Origin: JBGSIC01 sp041751875
GTDB taxonomy: Bacteria > Bdellovibrionota > FAC87 > UBA2466 > JACKAF01
Length of the DNA: 64,000 bases
Assembly: GCA_041751875.1 (NCBI GenBank)
Contig: JBGSIC010000013.1
Span: 186,001 to 250,000, forward strand
Reading direction: 5' to 3'
Of the stretch, positions 61,055-64,000 are shown piece by piece. The notes under the pieces were generated by a model. It was not told the DNA's origin. It saw nothing but the letters and a program-made list of their open reading frames with translations, and searched no databases. Positions within the stretch are counted from its first letter, which is position 1; each line of letters begins with the position of its first letter. Position numbers and translations under genes: made by a program.

Positions 61055-64000
61055 CTAGTCCCGCAATAAACGCAGAAATTTTTCGGTGGTTTCGGGGCTA
61101 CCGAGCTCGTCCAAATTAACTTTCTTCCGCCCGGCCAACGTGTTCCAAACGTGGCCAACCACATAGAAGGCCCGGTAGATGCGCTCCGTTGCGGGGCGTG
61201 AGCGAGAGTGTATCGATGCTGAACCATCGTAAGCCCGCCATCCCCACGTTTGATTGCTTCGGACAGCGCGAAGCGCTTTCTCAAGGAAAGGTGATCGGTC
61301 AAATTGCTCTTCAAGACGCTTTAGACACTCGGTAGCCAGCCATCGTGGTCCGTAGTGAGTTGAATAATACTGAGGGACCCCGAGTGAGTCCCCTAATCGG
61401 GCGAACTCTCTCAGAAGCCCATCTGCTTGCTGGAACCGTTCGAACACATCTGAGTCCATTTCCCGCACGACAAATCCCAAATGTTGCAAATCAAACTCTT
61501 CCGCGAGGGTCGCCGTACTTTCTTCCACGGGCGCTGCTTGCTTGTGGCGATCAAGAAGAGCCAAAATCTTGCGCGACTCGTCCTCGGAAAGAAGATGCGC
61601 CAAATTCACCTGCTCACTCCCGGCGGCGCTATTCCACGCCAGTCCAATGGCATACCAGGCGCGAAAAAGGCGCTCGGTGGGACTCCACGCTTTTTTTCCT
61701 GATGATCCTTCGTGGGCGCTCCAACCCCACACACTGTTGCTGTTTAGTTGGCTATGCAACCGGCGAAGGTCATCGGAATCGGGATACTCTTTTCGCAAGG
61801 TAGCCACGGCCTTTAAACAAAGCCGTTTCGGACCGTAGTTTGTCGAATAAAAGCGTGGCAGTTTAATTGAACCAGCAGCCTCAAAAAGTTGATCATAAAG
61901 TCCCCCATGCCCCTGAATTTGTGCAGCTTGTGCCTTTGTCATAACCGGAATTGAGTAACCAAGAAGAAGGAGATCCAAAAACTTTGCCATCTCCTCTCGC
62001 TCCAGTAAATTAGCGACATCGACAGTCTCCGCGTCTGGATGTCTCTGGCGCTGCTGAATATTAAGAACCTCCGCAATTGCACTCAGTGCGGAGAGGTGCA
62101 ACTCAATCGCCGCAGACTTTCCACTTTGCACTTTGGTGCCATCCCAAACCTTCCAACCAAAATCAGCCGAACTCAGCTTTTTCAGCAGGGCCGTTCGCTC
62201 CGGGCCCGGTTTCAAATGCTTCGCCATTGCTAGAGTTTTCCCTTTTAGACCATCTCGCTCATAATGAGGAGGACCTCCGAAGGCTGGAAACTTCCGCGTG
62301 AAGACACCGCCGGTTGTAGCGTAGAGAGACTTGTATTTCGCCACTTCGTCACTGCTCAAACTTTGAGAAGCCTTTGGCGGAGCTAAAAGAGCATCAAGAA
62401 GCGTGCGAACCGAGTCGGGCTCATGAATACTCTCCACAGTGCTTGGGCTTATCAGCCCTTCTTGCTCGGCTAAGAAGGCAATAGCATGCAACGCACGGTA
62501 GAATCTTGCGTAGCCACCCACTCGATTAGAGCCAAGCACTACAAAACGCATTCGATCTTGATCCGTATAACGGCGATAAACGCAGTGCAATCCATCCCCC
62601 TGCTGCCAACCCCAAAGCGCACTGCTACTCATCAACTCGATGAGACTATTTTTATGTGGAGAAGCCGGTAACTTTTGTGCCAATTTTATGCATAAACCTT
62701 TCGCATTTTTTTCATACTCCTCATCACGAATCTGAAGTGTCTCACCACGTTCGGCCACCATCTTTCGCATTTGGATAACAGTTCCTTTTTCCGGATCGAG
62801 AAAAAGCTTTAAGGCGTTTACATCGGTAATACGCCCCCGCATTCCTGGCAAAAGGGTCTCAAAAAACGCCTCAACCACATCGGGATTCATCATCTGCGTA
62901 AGATCTAGCTGCCTTCCTTGTGGCGTCATTTGGTAAAGCGCCATCAGCGCATGCAATGCGCGAAAACTAAGACGACAAGCTACGATGTCACCCTTTTGCA
63001 TGTGGCTTCCCTGGTCCCGTGACCAGTTCCATTCAGAGTTCTGTTCAAATTCTGATCTCAGACCTTCCAGTTCCTCGGTGATTTCCGGAAACACGTTCTT
63101 CATTCGGTCAGTAAGAGCCAGGATGAAGTTCTTGGGCCCCCAATTTGTCGAATAACCCAGGTTCAAACCGTAAAACCCTGCCTCCGTTCGCAGCAAGGGC
63201 ACAAGCTCCGTATGAAATCTTTGAAGACTAAAGAAAGGAAAGCGATCCGGGAAATCCAGCTCTTCGGGAAAAAAGGAACCCCTTCGCGCGCGAAACTGGG
63301 CCGGAGTGAGTGACTCAGAATTTACTAGAATATAATAGTTGCTAGCGGGGCCCCCCGAAGGTGCGGGGGCATCTACCAACACCTGATCAATCCCTTCTAT
63401 CAACCAAAGGGAGCCCTTGGTGTAGTCGATGAGCCGCTTCGACGGGCCCGGACGAAAAAGACGGCCCGCCCCCTGAAAATAGCGGCGAAAACCAGCCATT
63501 GTATTGCTGTAGTCACGAACGAGCACCATGAGGTTAAGATCGGGAATGTCGATCGCCTCACCGAGCATATCCACGTAAAGAAAATATTTGTGTTGTTTTT
63601 TCTGACGGTGGTAAGGGGCGCGATCGCGTATCCAATCCAAACTTCCTTTTTCAGTTTCCTCGCCTGAGTGAAAGGGACGTACTTCCGCGTCTAGCAATTC
63701 CGACAACACTGGCGCGTAGGCATTGGCATGCGCGATGGAGGGAAAACAAATAGCGCCGCGATCCGAAAGATTTTCCCGCCTCCCGTTGATAATGCGCTTT
63801 GCAATGTCGCGCGCTAAATCATAATCGACCTTCACTACACGAGTTTGCGAGCCGTCCTGATGGCGAAATGCATCGGAAAGCCGTTTCCAAACGCGCTCCC
63901 CACTCACCTCAGTGACAATTTCAATGCTTTGCAAAGGAGGAAGGTAGCCCTCTTGCACGCCCCGCACATACTGCGCCCTGGCAAGCTCCGGCAAGTTCTT
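61055..64000 (-). CDS. Superfamily II helicase with at least five C-terminal repeats (5' end cut)
   Basis: The gene runs off the right edge; about 980 residues are visible. The first 190 are the second RecA-like domain of an SF2 helicase: DMLGEAIDIPDLNLMVLVRD (motif V region) and FQGAGRLFRPGPSKR (motif VI with arginine fingers). The DEAD-containing half lies outside. From about residue 270 there are five units of 110-150 residues. The best conserved have YST[NH][YW]GP[KR], W-G-W-x(4)-G-S, T-E-R-[LI]-x-R-A-[WF]-Y and V-N-L. The start is unknown. Units match the layout of the protein at the left edge. The repeats may bind nucleic acid or partner proteins. Confidence 0.82.
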   Translation of the reverse strand, partial: KNLPELARAQYVRGVQEGYLPPLQSIEIVTEVSGERVWKRLSDAFRHQDGSQTRVVKVDYDLARDIAKRIINGRRENLSDRGAICFPSIAHANAYAPVLSELLDAEVRPFHSGEETEKGSLDWIRDRAPYHRQKKQHKYFLYVDMLGEAIDIPDLNLMVLVRDYSNTMAGFRRYFQGAGRLFRPGPSKRLIDYTKGSLWLIEGIDQVLVDAPAPSGGPASNYYILVNSESLTPAQFRARRGSFFPEELDFPDRFPFFSLQRFHTELVPLLRTEAGFYGLNLGYSTNWGPKNFILALTDRMKNVFPEITEELEGLRSEFEQNSEWNWSRDQGSHMQKGDIVACRLSFRALHALMALYQMTPQGRQLDLTQMMNPDVVEAFFETLLPGMRGRITDVNALKLFLDPEKGTVIQMRKMVAERGETLQIRDEEYEKNAKGLCIKLAQKLPASPHKNSLIELMSSSALWGWQQGDGLHCVYRRYTDQDRMRFVVLGSNRVGGYARFYRALHAIAFLAEQEGLISPSTVESIHEPDSVRTLLDALLAPPKASQSLSSDEVAKYKSLYATTGGVFTRKFPAFGGPPHYERDGLKGKTLAMAKHLKPGPERTALLKKLSSADFGWKVWDGTKVQSGKSAAIELHLSALSAIAEVLNIQQRQRHPDAETVDVANLLEREEMAKFLDLLLLGYSIPVMTKAQAAQIQGHGGLYDQLFEAAGSIKLPRFYSTNYGPKRLCLKAVATLRKEYPDSDDLRRLHSQLNSNSVWGWSAHEGSSGKKAWSPTERLFRAWYAIGLAWNSAAGSEQVNLAHLLSEDESRKILALLDRHKQAAPVEESTATLAEEFDLQHLGFVVREMDSDVFERFQQADGLLREFARLGDSLGVPQYYSTHYGPRWLATECLKRLEEQFDRSPFLEKALRAVRSNQTWGWRAYDGSASIHSRSRPATERIYRAFYVVGHVWNTLAGRKKVNLDELGSPETTEKFLRLLRD

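Overview
The window reads as a chromosomal segment of a Gram-negative bacterium of roughly balanced base composition, with many exported proteins and small lipoproteins. A TIGR02147-family regulator coupled to a lipoprotein, a delta-60 repeat protein and numerous orphan secreted proteins suggest Bdellovibrionota or a nearby lineage. That placement is inference; no rRNA or ribosomal protein gene is present to fix it. There is one tRNA (Asp, minus strand), no CRISPR array, no complete insertion sequence and no obvious prophage. Both window edges cut genes.

Layout. 1-1179: tail of a helical-repeat protein. 1168-14030: an ion, bicarbonate and arsenic region with carbonic anhydrase plus bestrophin, a divergent NhaR-like LysR regulator, a methyltransferase, DUF2254 and MscS membrane proteins, a Coq4-like protein, a Na+/H+ antiporter, an arsenic operon (MerR-type regulator, ArsI, ACR3, ArsC) and a second carbonic anhydrase followed by a SulP transporter. 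14031-18498: small unknown genes, a DUF1232 protein, a two-gene module behind nested palindromes, an exported protein and a DUF819 permease. 18575-24135: an exported protein, cardiolipin synthase, an SGNH-like gene between two copies of the cardiolipin synthase 3' end, a VOC protein and an alpha/beta hydrolase. 24433-37434: lipoproteins, MreB, an LRR protein, a RadD helicase, an M23 peptidase, the tRNA and several exported proteins. 37470-43089: four tandem related lipoproteins with an ASCH protein, then a large delta-60 repeat protein. 43259-54279: CstA, an MFS transporter with a Gfo/Idh/MocA oxidoreductase, two methyltransferases, a three-gene holin/DUF3618-type operon, and exported proteins including a catalase-like one. 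54408-60925: a GH5 glycosidase, an exported kinase-like protein, a PLP enzyme, and the TIGR02147-lipoprotein pair with neighbouring exported proteins. 61055-64000: a superfamily II helicase with at least five C-terminal repeats, cut at its 5' end.

How the genes fit together. Two beta-carbonic anhydrases each sit with a candidate bicarbonate path (bestrophin; SulP), and a Na+/H+ antiporter and an NhaR-like regulator lie between them, so inorganic carbon, sodium and pH handling may be linked. The arsenic operon is preceded by a promoter whose dyad has the half-sites of the mercury mer operator, while its MerR-type regulator lacks the position of the first mercury-binding cysteine. The helicase at the right edge and the repeat protein at the left edge share one repeat layout that I do not recognise as a named domain. 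The duplicated cardiolipin synthase tail differs from the intact copy only at synonymous sites in its coding part, which points to recombination with a diverged functional allele rather than local decay.
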